Shown one piece after another: positions 43,563 through 54,744 of a DNA stretch of 64,000 nt. Source of the DNA: SR1 bacterium human oral taxon HOT-345. GTDB taxonomy: Bacteria; Patescibacteriota; Gracilibacteria; Absconditabacterales; Absconditicoccaceae. The stretch is from the NCBI GenBank assembly GCA_003260355.1, contig MPSQ01000001.1:248001-312000 (forward strand). The letters run 5' to 3'. Numbering within the stretch: the first letter of the stretch is position 1; each line of letters starts with the position of its first letter. The notes under the pieces were generated by a model. It saw only the letters and a program-made list of their open reading frames with translations. It was not told the DNA's origin and made no database searches. The translations under genes were made by a program, and so were the position numbers.

Positions 43563-44537
43563 TTAAGAGCTTTCTAGGAATAGATCAAAAGCTTTTTGGG
43601 CTGGGGTATTGTATTCGACAATCTTGATAATCATGTCTAATAGCGGGAATGCTTCGTTCGTAGTTGCGAGAAATTTGGCAATAGCTTCTGTTAAATAGAG
43701 GCTTTCTGCAACCATATTTATCAAGCCTCCTGTAATTTCTGCTTTACTATGTCCTTCTGCTAGTAGGCGTCCAGCGTTTCGGTTTCTGCTTAATACGCTT
43801 GAGCATGTAACATAGAGATCTCCGATCCCCGCAGAACTTTTCCGAGTTTCGGGTTTGATTTTTAGAGAGGAGCCGATTTTGCTGATTTCTTGGATTCCCT
43901 CTGTCAAAATGAGTGCTTTGGTATTTGTGCCGTATTTGAGACCATCAGAGATCCCGCAAGCAAGTGCAATGATATTTTTGAATGCTCCCATAAGCTGTAC
44001 TCCGACGATATCTTCGCTTTCTTCACATTTAAACCGCTTGTTGTGAAACAGATTTTTAATCTTTTCTCTTCGTTCTTTGTTGGATGAAGCCAAGACCACT
44101 TTGGTTGGCTGGTGTTTTACGACCTCTTCGGCGTGAGAGGCGCCTGAAAGCACGATAATCGGCACGGCACCTAGTTTTTCTGTAATGAGGGAGGAAAGAG
44201 GAGAAAAGTCTGATGCGTTCCAACCTTTCGAGGCGAGAACTATAGGTTGTCAGGTATAGTAAGGCTTGAGCTCCCTGAGGCAGGAAGTGAGTCCTTTTGA
44301 TGGGACTGCCAAAACGATAATTTCTGCTCCAGCTAGTGTTTGGGCTAAGTTTGTCGAGCAGCTGAGTTTTTCGTGGAGCTGGACTCATGGCAGATACTCA
44401 AAGTTTTCGTGCTTCTGGTTAATCCTGTCGGCGTCTGCCTGAGAAAGTGAGAAAAGTCTGGTTTCGTGACCATTCTCGGAGAGCACTTGTCCCAGTGCTG
44501 TTCACCAACTGCCTGCGCCTATTATTGTGCATTTCAT
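43563..44537 (-). CDS. gpsA: Glycerol-3-phosphate dehydrogenase [NAD(P)+]
   Basis: Makes sn-glycerol-3-phosphate for phospholipids from DHAP. The 324-aa protein has the nucleotide-binding IGAGSWGTALGQVLSENGH (about 5-23), where the second G of the SWG step is UGA, an ILAxPS-like IIVLAVPSKGL strand, GAFKNIIALACGISDGLKYGTNTKA with the catalytic lysine region, and AGIGDLYVTCSSVLSRNR near the C-terminal domain. Length is normal. It is the last gene of a minus-strand run starting at about 47707. Confidence 0.94.
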
Positions 44538-44569
44538 TCTCCTTTTTTTAAGAATAAAAGCTAAATTTT

Positions 44570-45376
44570 TTATGCGATTCGATGGATTTCTGCTGATTTT
44601 CATCTTTGTAAGTATCGGAGGAGTCTTTTCTCTCTGAGTAAGGAATGGTTCTGGTCGGTGGCGAAAATTGAAATGGAGTATTCTGATTTTTCTTTCTTTT
44701 TTGTCAGTTCGAGGAAGATCTTTTCGAGCTTCTCTTGGCGGTGGAATCTGATTTTTCTGAAATTTAGGAATTTAGCGATGGTTTTTTCTGCGTTGAAATA
44801 GAGGTAGTTGAGCGGAATGAGTGAATCGACTGCTGCATCCTTGAAATAGCGGAGCTCGTGCTTTAAAAGTGTATTAGTAAGAATGCTTTTTCGGGAGAGT
44901 CTGCTAAGGAGCGGATTGAGGATGCCGCATTCTTTGGATCGGTACTGGAAGGGAAAGTGAAAAGTTTTTGTGGTTTTTTGTGCGGGAGTCGGAGTATAGG
45001 AGCTGGAGAGCTCAGTTAGTAAGGATTGGGCTTTTTCTAAGTCAGCATATTCTCCAAGAATTCCTAATTTTCCGACGAGAGAGTGAGCGAAAACTTCTGT
45101 GAGAAGGTAAGTCTGAAAGAGGGGAGCAATCAGCTTTTCTTTTTTTTCTTGTAGGAGATAGAGTTCATATATAGGTGGTAGAATTATGAGGTCTACTTCT
45201 TTATTTTTTAGTCGCTCGATTCCTTTTCTGACGGCTTGTAAGGAGGTTTCAAAGTGTTTCTCTCCATAAGGGGCGTTGAGACTATCATAGTAGATGAGGT
45301 ATTCTTGGTCGTGGCGGTGCAAGAAGCTGAAGAGTGCCAAGCTTTCCATTCCACTTGAGATGATTCCTATTTTCAT
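44570..45376 (-). CDS. Glutamate-racemase-like protein without catalytic cysteines
   Basis: A 268-aa protein that follows the MurI/aspartate-racemase pattern at its N-terminus: MKIGIISSGMESLALFSFL (family: IGVFDSGVGGLSVL), then YLIYYDSLNAPYGEKHFE, which matches the family's DxxxxPYGxK segment. Where racemases have the catalytic cysteine (ACNTA) this protein reads ILPPIYELY, and a second CTHYP is not found. It is therefore probably not a racemase, or uses another mechanism. A UGA glycine occurs at 44600 and adds nine residues. It overlaps the neighbour's 3' end by ten bases. Confidence 0.7.
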
Positions 45377-45978
45377 ACCTCTGGCAAAGGAAATAAAGTT
45401 AAGTAGCTTTCAAAGTTTTTCATAAAGGTATCCATTGAGTCTGCTGTGAGTAGAAGATTAATCATTTCTAATTTTAGGGTGAGCTCGGAAAGTGTTTTCT
45501 CGAGATTAAAGGTATTTCCTGAGGCTTGTGCAAGCTCTTTTTCAGTTTCGATGATTGCGGTCTGGAGCCCTTGCTGTTTCTTAAGGAGGGTATTTTGGAG
45601 GAAGAGTTTACTCTTGCTTAGTAACTCGTTCTCAAAATCTTCCATTGCTCCCTGGATCATATTCTTCTGTGAAGCGAGCTTTAAGAAAAGCTTTTTTTTG
45701 GATTCATAGAGCGAAGATCGGTAGGAGCGGTCATCTCAGCGGTTGAGGTTGTTCATGATTTGTGTGAGGTCCTGATAAGCTGTTTTGAGGTAACTATTGA
45801 TGACGGTAAGGTATTCCTGGCATTTTAAGGTCTCACTTTCTTGGACGAGATATACTCTGACTGCGTTTTCGGTCACTTTACAGCTCAGCTTCTTCTGGAA
45901 ATTGGAGGCTGCATAGGTCGAAGCAGTGCCTCGTAGAAGGGATGAGAGCAAAACTCAAAGGAAGATCAGTTTTTTCAT
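45367..45978 (-). CDS. Secreted coiled-coil protein of unknown function
   Basis: A 203-aa protein with a signal peptide (MKKLIFLGVLLSSLLRGTASTYAA, with one UGA glycine), followed by mostly helical, charged sequence (LKCQEYLTVINSYLKTAYQDLTQIM, TLLKKQQGLQTAIIETEKELAQ) with a Cys pair near the N-terminal part. No family recognised. The last residues PLPEVGK include a UGA, with a UAG stop at 45367. The stop overlaps the racemase-like start, so the two are translationally coupled. Confidence 0.7.
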
Positions 45979-46012
45979 ACTTTATATCGTTTGATGAGGT
46001 AAAAGTGGATTT

Positions 46013-47008
46013 CTATTTTTGATGTTCGGAAAGCAAGATGCTTTTTGTGGCTAGTCGATAATAAGATTCTGGATACTTTCAAGTTTTGATAGCAAATTCG
46101 AGTTCGATGAGCTGTTTAAAGAAGCTTTTGATAAAGTCTTGGTAGCTAAGCAATATGCTAATGTTTTTTAGGTTTTTGTGGACGACAAAAGGGTTAAGCT
46201 TGGTCTGTGCGATGATTTCTTTGGCTGAAGTGATGCCTTGTTGATGATAATCTAGCAGCGTAAGATATACTTTCAGTCCTCGGGTCAAAAGTCCGTTCGC
46301 GGTGTTTCGGTTTTCTCCGTCGCTCTTCATTTTTTCAAGCGTCTGGGCTGCGAGCACCGGATCAGAAAAAAGCTGATCAAAAAATGCAAAAGAATCTCCC
46401 TCTACCATTCCAAAACAGTATTCATCGATCTGTTCTTTGGTGATCTGACTGGTCGCTGGAGGGAGTCAGTATTTTAATTTTTCTGCTTCGCTTACTAAAC
46501 GGTAAGGATCGTCGCCGATTTTTAGGAGGAAGTAGCTTAATTCTTCGTTCCCGATCTTGAGTGGCTCGAGCTGACTGGTAATGAGCGTTTTTAGTTGTGG
46601 TTCTTTGTAAGGTTCAAAGTTTTTGAGCTGGAGATTGTCCATGCATCGTTTGAAAGGTTTGGTTCTTTTGTCGGGTTTATTAGAAAGGAGAATCACGATC
46701 GTATCTGCTGGGAGTTTGTCGATATTTTGCTGGAAATCCTCAAAAAATTTCTCAATTTTATCTGCTGAAAGGGTATTCCCTTCTGAAGTGTCTTTTGGTA
46801 CTCCCTCAATGATTACCATTTTCTTGGAAACGAAAAGTCCACCAGCATAGAGTGCCTGCTTGATCATCCCAAGGTCTCGGTTCTGATTGGAAAAGTGAAA
46901 AAGTGCATCTTGCCCGTATCTTTCCAAGAAGTTTACTTTTCGCCTTTGGAGTTCTTGTCTTAATGCGTAAGTATTTTCGCCATAGAAAAGGAAAACAGAA
47001 GCATACAT
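46013..47008 (-). CDS. holA: DNA polymerase III delta subunit-like
   Basis: A 331-aa HolA-type clamp-loader subunit. It starts MYASVFLFYGENTYALRQEL, like the LYGEE---L start of delta, has the domain I strands and a central VSKKMVIIEGVPKD segment, then a helical collar domain (LLTRGLKVYLTLLDYHQQGITSAKEIIAQTKLNPFVVHKNLKN) to the end. It opens the sliding clamp in DNA replication. UGA glycines occur before LPPATSDQ and near the C-terminus; the stop is UAG at 46013. Similarity is over the whole length but not strong in any one motif. Confidence 0.82.
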
Positions 47009-47131
47009 TAGGAATTAAGGTTAAGAAGTAAGGGACTTATCAAGTATCATGCTGTGTTGGAATTGTATTTATTTTTTGCTCGGTTTCAAGGAGTGATTTG
47101 TGCAGAGCGGGGTGAGCGTGTTTTCTTTTGC

Positions 47132-47707
47132 CTATGGGGCGAGCTCTTGTGAGAGTAATCCTTCCGGAAAATGAATAAAAAGTTCGTTGACCTCATCCCA
47201 ATCGAAATTTTCGCTTCAGATTTTTTCTTGTATTGCTTGTGCTCAAGCGTTACTGTCCTTGCTATAGTCTTCAAATCTCAGCTGGAGTAGCGTTTCGAGG
47301 TCTTTTTTAAGAGCAGAAAAGACTGAATCCTCTCCGTAGGTTATCGTGATTTTTTCGACGGAGGGAATCAGCAGAAAGAGGAGCGAGGCACGATAGAGGA
47401 GCGTCTGGTTCCTTTCTCTGTCGCTTGAGAAGTCAAAACCGATATTTTTTCCCTCACTGGCATTGAAATGGTTGATGGCAAAGGTGTAGGGTCTCTGTTC
47501 GGTGCTAATCGAAAAATCAGCATACTCACTGAACTGTTTTAAGAGCTTTTTGATGGTGGCGGTGTCGGTAAGTGCGGTTTGCTCGTATTTGGTAAGTCGC
47601 TGCTCGGCAGCTTGAGGAGCTTTAGAAGCTTTGGGTCGCAGCAAGGTCGTGATTCCGATGAGTAGGATTCCGCCGAGAAGGAGCAAAGCTCGCTGTATGT
47701 TTTTCAT
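47132..47707 (-). CDS. DUF4825-like exported protein
   Basis: A 191-aa protein with an uncleaved-looking N-terminal hydrophobic segment (IQRALLLLGGILLIGITTLL), then a soluble domain with LTDTATIKKLLKQFSEYADF, INHFNASEGKNIGFDFSS and ASLLFLLIPSVEKITITYG, which resembles the DUF4825 arrangement (G--xAVGNL; L-LFALIDN--xI-f). Two UGA glycines near the C-terminus are required to reach the UAG stop at 47132. It is the first gene of the minus-strand run to gpsA, with holA about 120 bases downstream. Function is unknown. Confidence 0.7.
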
Positions 47708-47929
47708 AATGTATTTGGGGAGGTAAATCGTCTTTTACTATGGAGTTTCGCTGTTAAAAATCAAGGATAAAGTCAAATTTTCTTTTGTTTTGTTTCAAAA
47801 AAAGCTTTTGAAGGCAGATCGTTCCTCTTGGTTAGGGGTTTTGATCCGAGCAGTTTTGAAATAGGGCGTTTTGGTAGTCGCTTGATGCAACAAGGTACAA
47901 AAATGCCTCAAACTTGGATCAAAAAGTAA

Positions 47930-48170
47930 AAAGTGATGTCAGATTGACTCACTCTAGCACCACCTGAGAGCAAAGTGATGCCAGATTGCCTCACTCCAGC
48001 ACCACCTGAGTGCAAAGTGGTGTCAGATTGCCTCACTCCAGCACCACCTGAGAGCAAAGTGGTGTCAGATTGACTCACTCTAGCACCACCTGAGTGCAAA
48101 GTGATGCCAGATTGCCTCACTCTAGCACCACCTGAGAGCAAAGTGGTGTCAGATTGACTCAAAATTCTAG
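47930..48170. repeat. Tandem array, about six 42-bp units
   Basis: Units begin AAAGTG(A/G)TG at 47930, 47972, 48014, 48056, 48098 and 48140, exactly 42 bases apart, and end CACCACCTGAG. Within each, GTGGTG can pair with CACCAC, a hairpin around TCAGATTG. Because 42 is a multiple of three, a periodic minus-strand frame of 14-residue units exists (LLSGGARVSQSDTT-like), but it has no start signal or defined ends and looks like a by-product. The remaining gap (47708-47929, 48171-48296) shows no other gene. Confidence 0.9.
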
Positions 48171-48296
48171 TAACATCTCCAAAGCATTGATTTTTTGTCT
48201 GAAGGGGGAGGGAAAATGGAGGAAGGATTCAGATTTTTTGAGTTTTTTCATGGTTTGGGAGGAGGGGGAGGTTGGAAAGTTTGGATTTTCTCTGAG

Positions 48297-48965
48297 TTAA
48301 AGCGGGTTTTGACAGAAGCAGAGGTTGATTTTGGAGTTATAGGGGCTTGGGAGCCGTGTGATCTGGGCGAAATGCGTGCTGAGGAGGGATTGCAGATGAG
48401 GGAATTGTGCTGCTTCGGATTTGGTCAGGAGATGGACTTCACAGAGGAGGGTTTTGATGCAAGATCGGGTCGCGGGCTCTAGAGCAAAGAGGACTTCGAA
48501 CTCCATTCCTTCGATATCGAGCTTTACCAAGTCGATGGATCAGATTTTTTGCTCTTTGATATACTGATTGAGTGATTGCGTATGGATCTGTTGAGGAATA
48601 CCTGCGGGATTGAGAAAAGATGCCGCTTTACTCGACTGCATGGTCTTGGATGCATTGAAGGTGAAGGTTGCTGTGCCTGTGGAGCTAGCGATAGCGAAGG
48701 GATTGAAGGTGATTTGAGGTGCAAAGTCTTGAAGTCTGATTTTTGCCTGCTGGAAGAGGGCGTCAAAGGGTTCGAAATAATGGAGCTGGAGGTGTGGATT
48801 GAGTGAAAGGCATCGTTCAGAGAAAAATCCGAGGTGGCCGCCGATATCAAAGATGGTTTTTGCGTTTTTGATGGTAGGCTTGGCGATGCGGTACTCCTCC
48901 TTGATGAAGATTTCGTAGTAGAGGGCTTGCTCGTATTTCCCGAGCTGGGCAGAGGAAGCTAGCAT
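48297..48965 (-). CDS. FkbM-family methyltransferase
   Basis: A 222-aa SAM-dependent methyltransferase. The SAM loop IFDIGGHLGFFSERC (about 38-52), YFEPFDALFQQAK (acidic binding strand) and VKLDIEGMEFEVLFAL (motif that follows a UGA glycine at about 48540) match the FkbM family, with IEG-E near the active site. FkbM enzymes O-methylate sugars or small molecules. As the last gene of a run with a glycosyltransferase and ABC exporter, glycan methylation is plausible. Confidence 0.85.
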
Positions 48966-49024
48966 GGGTGGTGTTTGGTTAAAGCGGTGGAAGGATTGAG
49001 AGAGCTATGGAGGGAGGCTTTTGT

Positions 49025-50185
49025 TTATCGGCCTCTTCTTTCCCCTGATTCAAGGGCACGGTATTTGGTGCTACAAGAGATGATGCCGCCGATGTTTACT
49101 ACGAAGAATAGTGGAATATAGACGAGAGAAAAAGGGATGATGTAAATGATTTTTCGGAGGTCTTTTCGAGATTTGATGAGCGGAATGGTATAAGGGAGTG
49201 CAAAGAGGGTGAAGCCTAGCTTGGTAAAGATTGTGGTTAGTCGCCGTTTAGGATTTAAGATGAAGAAGATAGCGGTCCAAGATTGATTTGCTTCTATAAT
49301 GGTATTGATGAGGATTCGGTCTTTGACAAAGTAGAACACAGAGACTCCCGTGCTAACACAGAAATAACTTATGAAGAGCAGATGAAGGGGATTTTTTATC
49401 CAGATTTTTCGATATTTCACAAAGCATTGAAAACCTCATGATCCTCGTCTAATTTTTTGTTTCCATCGGTCTTTAAAGGTATTTGGGACTTCTGTTTCTA
49501 CTGGGATTTGGCTTTGTTCTACTTTGTATCAGGCTTTATTAAGTTTGAATGCTAAATCCATATCTTCAATAATAGCTTGATAGGAAAAAGAACCGACCTC
49601 TAGAAAAGCTTTTTTGTCTACCATAATACAGCCTCCTCGCATTCCCATTGCACTAATGATATTATAAGAACCTTGTATATAGGCTAACATTACATATTCG
49701 ATGTGTTGCATGGTTGGTAGTATCCCTTTATTAAGTGGTTTGTAAGGGCAGGAAACCCCGGCAACCTTTCAGACTTTTCTCTTGAGCATATCAGCGATAT
49801 TTGCTTTGGAGATTTTGGTATCAGCATCAATAATGAGTAGGGTAGCATGGCTTGCAGCGGGGATTATTTCGTTTAAGGATTTGGACTTTCCGAGGTTTTC
49901 CTTGTTGTTGATCAAGTGGAAGGGGTAGCTTTGGTTGAGCTTCTCGAGGATTGCTAGCGAATTGTCGGTGCTTTTGTCGTTTATCACGAAAACCTCTAAC
50001 AGCTCGTGGGGATAGCTTGCATAGAGGCTTTTGAGGGTTGTTTCAATTGTTGCTCCGTCGTTGTAGCAGGGGATGAAGGCTGAAAGCGGAGTGCCTTCAA
50101 TTTTTTTTCTTTTTTTCTGGTGATCCAATCGGAGTAAAGTTCCAATAATAAGGAGAAAACCACATCAGATAAGAATATTTCGCAT
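49025..50185 (-). CDS. Membrane glycosyltransferase, family 2
   Basis: A 386-aa processive-type GT2. One N-terminal membrane segment (about 2-18), then the GT2 core: LSAFIPCYNDGATIETTLKSL, INDKSTDNS, LIIDADTKIS (DxD), IIEDMDLAFKL (the ED motif), and a final DRWKQKIRRG in the position of QxxRW. Four C-terminal transmembrane helices follow (about 260-370). The start ATG at 50185 adds a membrane segment that a TTG at 50128 would omit. Three UGA glycines are needed in the second half. It likely extends a surface polysaccharide. Confidence 0.88.
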
Positions 50186-50208
50186 CCCGTCAAATGAAAA
50201 TAAATACG

Positions 50209-52002
50209 CTATCCAATAAATCCACCAGATTGGATATTCCGTAATTTTTTATAGATTCCGTTGTCTTTTGCAAGGAGCTCTTTGTGTGAGCCTTTCTCTG
50301 CGATTTTCCCTTGATCCATCACGATGATTTTGTCCATTTTCATAATGGTTGAGAGTCTGTGGGCGATAATTAAGAGGGTTTTGTTTTGCATCAGCTCTTC
50401 TATGGCTTCTTGGATAAGGAATTCTGATTCGCTATCAAGTGCTGATGTTGCCTCATCCATGACGATGATTTGTTTATTCTCGAGGATCGCTCTCGCAATC
50501 GCTACTCTTTGCCTTTCTCCTCATGAAAGTTTGATTCCCCTTTCTCCAACTAAAGTTTCATAACTGTCCTTGAGATGAGAAATAAATTCGTGGCATCTCG
50601 CCATTTTGGCAGCAGCAATGATTTCTTCATCACTTGCGTTAGGTTTTCCATAGGCGATATTTTCTCTGATGGAACGATGAAAGAGAATTGGATCTTGAGG
50701 AATCATAGACATTGAAGATCTCAAAGATTCTTGTGTAACTTCAGCGATATTTTGATCATCAATCAGAATTTCCCCTTTTTGAATATCATAAAGTCTGAAT
50801 AAGAGTTTGGTAATCGTGGTTTTTCCGCTTCCGGATTCTCCGACGAGTGCGACTCTTTCTCCTGGTTTGATATGGAAATTAAGGTCGTGGAAGATTTGGT
50901 TTTCTCCGTAGCTGAAATTTACGTTGTTGAATGAGATTGCTCCGTGTTGGAGTTTCAGTTTTTTGGAGCTTTTGTCTTGGATTTCATGCGGAGTGTCAAT
51001 GATTTCTACAACTTCTCAGATTTCTGTTATCGATCTGAAGAGGCTTCTTAATGTCTGACCAATCCCTTGAAGGAAGTCCATAATTTTCAATACATAAGTT
51101 TGCAACAAAACGATCATACCGATTGAGATTACTCCTGCACCTCGCATACGAAGAGCAATATACATGATTCAAATTTGGAGAAAGATAGCAAACAAGCTAG
51201 TACTTCCCCAGATTCGCATTGATTTGAAGTATTGAACCTTTCTTGCATGTGTGGCTTCATAGTTTAATTTTGCATATTTTTTTTCTTCTTTTGACTCAGA
51301 GGCGAAGAATTTGATTGTAAAATTATTAGTAATAATATCAGATAAAACGCCTCACTGTTCGCTATCTAATGCATTCGCTTTTTCTTGATAAGGATGGATA
51401 AAGATATAAAGTTTGTACTGAATAAAAGAGAAGAGAATAATCAGGATCAGAAGACCTCAGGCAAGTAGGAGTTGTTCCTGAGCAATGATAATAAGAATCA
51501 GTGTAATATTGATGATAAATGGGATTATTTCCCGCAAAAGAATGTCTGTAATCCTTTCAAAAGCAGACACGCCTTTCCTTAGCTTACTAATTAGAGATCA
51601 AGTAAAATTATCAGTAAAAAACTGGAAAGAATGTTGTTGGAGTTTCTGAAGAAAGGTGTTATTTAACCATTCTTGGTTTTTCATCTCAAAGGAGACGAAA
51701 AAATATTCATAGATTCTATATACGGTAAAAGTTCCTATTTGGATCCCAAAAAGCACAAAGAGTACGCTGATGGCATGTGCCATAATCTCATTTTGAATTC
51801 CTCCTACTTGGGTAATGCTATCAAAAATTTCTTTGTAAAAAAGAGGAGGAACGATCATTAATCCTGTTCCTATAATCCTCGTAATAAGTGCTACTGTTCC
51901 ATATCCCCAAAACTGTTTGTATGTATAGAGCAGATATTTTATCGTATTCCCATAATTCTTTTTGAAATAGCTTTTATCTGTATATTTTGCAGAGAAAGAC
52001 AT
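50209..52002 (-). CDS. ABC exporter, fused membrane and ATPase domains
   Basis: A 597-aa half-transporter. Six-helix membrane domain (about 1-310) with [10 protein letters not shown] and [11 protein letters not shown], then an ATPase domain with Walker [11 protein letters not shown] (about 381-390), Q-loop [10 protein letters not shown], signature [15 protein letters not shown] (its first signature glycine UGA), Walker [14 protein letters not shown], and a switch histidine IAHRLST. Homodimeric type, like MsbA or bacteriocin/lipid exporters. It sits between the pyrophosphatase and a GT2, so a glycan or lipid-linked substrate is suggested. UGA is also at 51598, 51352 and elsewhere in the membrane part. 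Confidence 0.93.
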
Positions 52003-52011
52003 ATTCAGTGT

Positions 52012-52560
52012 TTAGTGTTTTAAAGTCTTAAAGTATCTTTCCATGGAGATTAAAATTTCTTGCTGAGCTTCTAGGATACTTCAAAATCATTTCACTTCTA
52101 CTTTGTCATATTTTTCGTGTTCGAGGAATTTGATTTGTTTGAAAATCGTGAAGAGTTCTTCCTTCATATGGTGTCCGAGATCATCGATATGGTGGATTTC
52201 GTCCCGTCTTGGGTCTACGTCACTTGTTGGAACGGCAATAATTTTAGGGTCATCTCCTGCATTATCGCAAGTATAGAGGATTCCGATAGGTCTTGCCTTG
52301 ATGATGCAACCGGTGAAAGTTGGATTGGTTGTAAGAAGACATACATCACAAGGATCGCCGTCTTCAGATAAGGTTTGAGGGATGAAGCCGTAATCTACAG
52401 GATAGTACATACTACTATGAATAACACGGTCAAGTCTGAAACATCCTAAGACATGATCGTATTCGTATTTATTGTTTGATCCTCTAGGAACATCAACTAC
52501 GACATTGATATAACCTTTTTGTTGGTCAACAAATGTTGGGACGTCATTAATTAAGTGCAT
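52012..52560 (-). CDS. ppa: Inorganic pyrophosphatase (family I)
   Basis: Hydrolyses PPi to drive biosynthesis. The 182-aa soluble enzyme has VVVDVPRGSNNKYEYDH, DYGFIPQTLSEDGDPCDVCLL (the Dx2DPxD metal motif) and DPKIIAVP, with the lysine-rich end of the family. ATG 52560 begins the conserved MHLINDVPTF part; an upstream TTG would add 21 residues that look untranslated. The final 27 residues follow two UGA codons. Nine bases separate its stop from the ABC gene start. Confidence 0.93.
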
Positions 52561-52670
52561 TTTTTCTTGAAAAGAACTAAAATTAGTAGCCCGTGAGTAT
52601 AGTTTTTTTCTGTTTGATTTCAATTCAAAGATGAGTATATATGGTTTGTTTTTAGCTATGCTATTGTAGG

Positions 52671-53222
52671 ATGCTACATTATTTTCATGGAGAAATAAAA
52701 AGGGTGAAGTCTGAAACCTTCCTCGTGAATCCTTATTTCGGGGTTCAGGTTGCTTATGCTGGTGGGCAGTCTCAGGGAGAATTTTTCCTTTATCCTTATT
52801 TGGATGATCAAAAAAAGTCAGTTTTCTATTTTGCTTTTGATACTTTTGATCAGAAGGAATGGTTTGAAAGAATGTTGAAAATCTCTGGAATTGGACCGAA
52901 AATTGCTTTTCAGATAGTGAAGATTCCGATGCAAGAATTGGCAGCTGCGATTGACCGCTTGGATCCCAAAATTTTTCAGACGATTTCTGGAGTTGGTCCG
53001 AAGCTTGCGAAGAAAATTATTCTTGAACTGAAGGGAAATTTTGATTTTTCAGAAGTTGCTGCTGTCAACCAGGATCAAAAGCTTTTTAAGGCGGTAGTAA
53101 AGTCGCTTCAAAATCTGGGATACGATGTCCAAGAAGTGAAATCAATTCTAGCTAGCTATCCGAAACCTATCGAAAAGGAGCATCTTGCTGAGGTGGTTAA
53201 GTGGGTGATTGCTAAGATGTAA
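52671..53222 (+). CDS. ruvA: Holliday junction DNA helicase subunit RuvA
   Basis: A 183-aa RuvA. N-terminal OB-fold begins MLHYFHGEIKRV; the two helix-hairpin-helix motifs are LKISGIGPKIAFQI and TISGVGPKLAKKIILELKG; a C-terminal domain (LVKSLQNLGY-like) has the A-x-L--LGY pattern that contacts RuvB. It binds four-way junctions and, with RuvB, drives branch migration. No UGA glycine. It stands alone between divergent ppa and convergent glyA. Confidence 0.95.
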   Translation: MLHYFHGEIKRVKSETFLVNPYFGVQVAYAGGQSQGEFFLYPYLDDQKKSVFYFAFDTFDQKEWFERMLKISGIGPKIAFQIVKIPMQELAAAIDRLDPKIFQTISGVGPKLAKKIILELKGNFDFSEVAAVNQDQKLFKAVVKSLQNLGYDVQEVKSILASYPKPIEKEHLAEVVKWVIAKM

Positions 53223-53275
53223 TTTCTCTTTATTTCTATTTTTTGCTCTTGGGGATTGATTCAGATTTGTGTTTT

Positions 53276-54550
53276 TTAGTGCGGGAGTGGAAAATTTTTT
53301 GAAAAAGTAATAACTTCTTGCCTTAATGCATCTAAAGTTGCTGGATTTTCGCGGTTGTGGATTGCTCTATCAATGAAGGAGACGATCTTTTTGACTTCGT
53401 TTTCGGTAATTCCTCTTGTCGTCATTGCGGCTATCCCGATCCTTATTCCAGAGGGGCGGAATGGAGGACGTGGATCGTGAGGAATGAGTGATTTGGAAAC
53501 TGAGATTCCAATTTGGTCAAGTATGTTTTCAATTTCAGCTCCGTTAAAAGGCTCTTGTGAAAAGTCTAGGATAACCATATGATTGTCTGTCCCTCCTGTT
53601 ACGAGTTTGTAGCCTAAACTGAGGAAGGTTTGTGCCATCATTTGGGCGTTTTTGAGGGTTTGTTTGGCGTAATGCTGAAAAGCTGGAGTCTGAACTTCAC
53701 CTAGTGCGACAGTGATTCCTGCGATAGTATTCATATGTGGTCATCATTGCATTCCTGGGAACACAGCACGATCAATCCTGGTCGGGAGATTCTCTATTGT
53801 AGGTTCTGGCTTTTGGAGAGGATTTCAGACTTTCCCTTTACTTAAAATCAATGCTCCTCTCGGTCCACGAAGCGATTTATGCGTTGTCGTCATCATTGCG
53901 TGGAAACCATAATCTAGCGGATTCTTCAGCAAACCTGCCGCGATAAAGCCTCCAACATGAGAAACATCAGCATAGGCGATCGCTCAGACTTCTTTTGCTA
54001 TTTCTGCGAATCTCGCATAATCAAGCTCTCTTGGATAGGCACTAAATCCCGCTAAAATCACCTTTGGTTTCATCTCCAAAGCTAAGCTACGAACTTGGGC
54101 AAAATCAATTGTCCCATCAGGCAAAGTTCCATAGCTGTGAAATTTGAAAACTTTGGAAATAAAGGTCACCGGAGATCCATGTGTCAAATGTCATCAGAAA
54201 TCCATCCCCATACCGAGAATATGATCTCAAGGTTCCATAGTAGCAGTATAAAAGCAGAGATTCGCAGCTGCTCCAGAAAGTGCTTGGACATTGGCATGAT
54301 CCGCATGAAAAATGGTTTTTGCTCTTTCTATTGCGAGGGTTTCTAGTTTGTCGGTATTTTCCTGTCCTCAGTAGTATCTTTTTCAAGGGAAACCTTCAGC
54401 ATATTTATTGGCAAAAACTGAAGCCTGAGCCTGAAGAACTGCAGAAGATTGGTAATTTTCACTTGCAATAAGCTCAATTCCCATTATTTGTCTCTGTTCT
54501 TCGGATTGGATCAGATTTTGAACTTCTTTATCTTTGATAGAAATTTGCAT
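53276..54550 (-). CDS. glyA: Serine hydroxymethyltransferase
   Basis: Interconverts serine and glycine, producing methylene-THF. The 424-aa PLP enzyme has [15 protein letters not shown] (about 25-39), the KYAEGFPGKRYYGG segment (with two UGA glycines), [13 protein letters not shown], and the PLP lysine in [16 protein letters not shown] (about 229-244). Length is normal and the C-terminal domain has [11 protein letters not shown]. Glycine supply may matter in an organism that also uses UGA for glycine, although any such link is speculation. Confidence 0.95.
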
Positions 54551-54744
54551 TTGGGCTTCGGAAAATTAGCTAAAGATTTGATGCTTAGTGTATAGTTATC
54601 TAGAGGGAAAAATCAACGGAGATAGAGTTTTATTTTTTTATGACAAGGTTATTTTGTTTAAAGTTTATTTTTCTTTCAATTTTTTTGGCATTTAGAAAGG
54701 TAGTAGCTATACTTAGCTATATCTTTATAAACTAAATAACAGAT

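Noticed and set aside
47930..48170. 14-residue repeat protein encoded on the minus strand of the array
   Set aside because: No start signal, no defined ends and a sister array loses frame, so a non-coding minisatellite is simpler.
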